DNA of 6,254 bases from Rhodospirillales bacterium (GTDB lineage Bacteria > Pseudomonadota > Alphaproteobacteria > Rhodospirillales > 2-02-FULL-58-16), in NCBI GenBank assembly GCA_021775195.1, contig JAJFIG010000163.1, forward strand, positions 1 to 6,254, written 5' to 3'. The notes under the pieces are model-generated. The model saw only the letters and a program-made list of their open reading frames with translations, searched no databases and had not been told where the DNA came from. A program made the translations under genes and the position numbers. Shown piece after piece: positions 5,339 to 6,254 of the stretch. How positions within the stretch are numbered: position 1 is the first letter of the stretch; each line of letters opens with the position of its first letter.

Positions 5339-6243
5339 GCCGGGGCGAGGAGTTTCGGGTCGATGGCCGCCAGGGTTTCGATCAGGCGGCCGATTCGCTC
5401 CGTGAGGCGGCTCAGGCCGGCGGTCGGGGCGATGGTGGTCTCGTTCATGTAGCAAGCCCGGTTGATCTCGATCTGCAGCGCGTGCACGCCCTTTTCCGGA
5501 TCGCCGTAATGGCGCGTCGTGAAGCCTCCGGCGTAGGGCGTATTGCGCATCACCCGGAAGCCCAGCGTCGTCAGCGCCCGTTCCGCTAGGTCGGTGACCG
5601 CCGCCGAGCACGCCGTGCCGTGACAGTCCCCCAGCACCATGTCGACCCGGCCCGATCCCGGGTCCCGGTCCATGGGCCCCCCTACCGAGGGCATCGAGTG
5701 GCAGTCGACCAGCAGGCAGGCGCCGAAGCGCTCCCGGGTCCGCGCGATCAGGGATTTCAAGGCTGCGTGGTAGGGAGTGTGGCAGGTCTCGATGCGCTTC
5801 TTGGCCTCGGCGAAATGCAGTGGCCCGGAGTAGATGCGCTCGCCGTTGGTGACCACCTTGGCGATGGTCCCCAGGCCCGCCGCCACCCGGGGCGAGGCGG
5901 TGTTGACGTAGTCGGGCAGGGGGTCGGCGAACATCCCCGGGTCGAGCTCGAAGGCCTCCCGGTTGGGGTCGACGTAGGCGCGCGGGAAGTGGGCTCTCAG
6001 CAGTGGCGCGCCGCGCTTTGGCGCGGCCCCGAAAACGCCGTCGATGAAGGCGTCCTCGGAACGCCTCAGCGTCAGCGGGTCGAGGCGCGAGGCGGCGACG
6101 AAGTCCTCCGGGTAAAGGCTACCGCTGTGGGGCGAGGCGAAGACCACCGGCGCCGTCTGTTCCGTTGGCGCCAGCACGTCGCAGGGGTTAAGGGACAGGT
6201 CCGCCTTGGCTTCCCGGTAGGCGGCGTCATCGGGTGGCGGCAA
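5335..6243 (-). CDS. N-formylglutamate amidohydrolase family protein
   Basis: The protein belongs to the N-formylglutamate amidohydrolase (FGase, HutG-type) family: zinc-dependent hydrolases that release formate and glutamate from N-formylglutamate at the end of one histidine-degradation route. In 302 residues it shows VVFASPHSG at 33-41 with probable metal ligand His39, RSEDAFID at 61-68, YVDPNRE at 90-96, LVDCHSMP at 178-185 with His182, MRNTPYAGGFTTRHYG at 232-247, and LQIEINR at 256-262. The chosen start is TTG at 6243-6241, after GGGAGA at 6254-6249 with a five-base spacer. The window ends there and the frame is open to the edge, so a start outside is possible, although about 30 residues before the VVFASPHSG motif is usual. 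No signal peptide is seen. It overlaps the acetyltransferase by ATGA. No other hut gene is in view, so the true substrate may be another N-formyl or N-acyl amino acid. Confidence 0.9.
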   Translation of the reverse strand: MPPPDDAAYREAKADLSLNPCDVLAPTEQTAPVVFASPHSGSLYPEDFVAASRLDPLTLRRSEDAFIDGVFGAAPKRGAPLLRAHFPRAYVDPNREAFELDPGMFADPLPDYVNTASPRVAAGLGTIAKVVTNGERIYSGPLHFAEAKKRIETCHTPYHAALKSLIARTRERFGACLLVDCHSMPSVGGPMDRDPGSGRVDMVLGDCHGTACSAAVTDLAERALTTLGFRVMRNTPYAGGFTTRHYGDPEKGVHALQIEINRACYMNETTIAPTAGLSRLTERIGRLIETLAAIDPKLLAPA

Positions 6244-6248
6244 GACGG

Positions 6249-6254
6249 TCTCCC
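6249..6254 (-). promoter_or_regulatory. Ribosome binding site for the amidohydrolase (TTG start)
   Basis: GGGAGA on the minus strand lies five bases before the TTG at 6243, at the very edge of the window. It is the main reason for accepting a TTG start. Bases beyond the edge could show a better upstream start. Confidence 0.45.

Noticed and set aside
3808..5452. Two long plus-strand open frames (3808-4698 and 4460-5452)
   Set aside because: Both lie antisense to the transglycosylase and acetyltransferase genes, whose motifs are clear. The translations are Arg/Pro/Gly-rich and cross gene borders, as expected of GC-rich shadows.
1..6254. Search for tRNA, CRISPR, insertion sequences, attachment sites or a defence system
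   Set aside because: Coding density is nearly complete with six recognised metabolic or wall genes. No clustered direct repeats, terminal inverted repeats, transposase, nuclease or cloverleaf signal was visible by eye.

Overview
The window is GC-rich and densely coded, and every supported gene lies on the minus strand, so transcription runs from the high-coordinate end to the low-coordinate end. The E. coli-type (non-ROK) glucokinase, the gene pairs and the base composition suggest a free-living alphaproteobacterium, perhaps Rhodospirillales. This is inference from style, since no rRNA or marker gene is present.

In transcription order there are six genes. (1) 6243-5335 encodes an N-formylglutamate amidohydrolase family protein. 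(2) 5338-4796 encodes a GNAT acetyltransferase of the phosphinothricin/methionine-sulfoximine type, and overlaps gene 1 by ATGA. (3) After 88-94 bases, depending on the start, 4704 (or 4710)-3763 encodes an exported SLT-type lytic transglycosylase with a basic low-complexity tail. (4) After a further 107 bases, which probably hold the promoter of the next group, 3655-1841 encodes a GH15 glucoamylase/trehalase-like hydrolase. (5) 1844-459 encodes trehalose-6-phosphate synthase OtsA. (6) 459 to the left edge encodes the first 153 residues of glucokinase, which runs out of the window.

Genes 4-6 are joined by overlapping stop/start codons (TTGA and TAATG) and form a compact trehalose/glucose module. 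The GH15 enzyme would release glucose from trehalose or an alpha-glucan, Glk would phosphorylate it, and OtsA would condense glucose-6-phosphate with a nucleotide-activated glucose to give trehalose-6-phosphate. No trehalose-6-phosphate phosphatase (otsB) is seen in the window. Genes 1-2 form a second translationally coupled pair, with no histidine-utilisation genes beside them.

Two genes appear to use TTG starts, and the lytic transglycosylase probably uses GTG. I found no RNA genes, mobile elements, CRISPR arrays or long repeats, and nothing that is clearly a new biological system. The observations most worth a second look are the otsB-less trehalose module, its promoter region, a hairpin over the transglycosylase ribosome binding site, and the uncommon amidohydrolase-acetyltransferase pairing.
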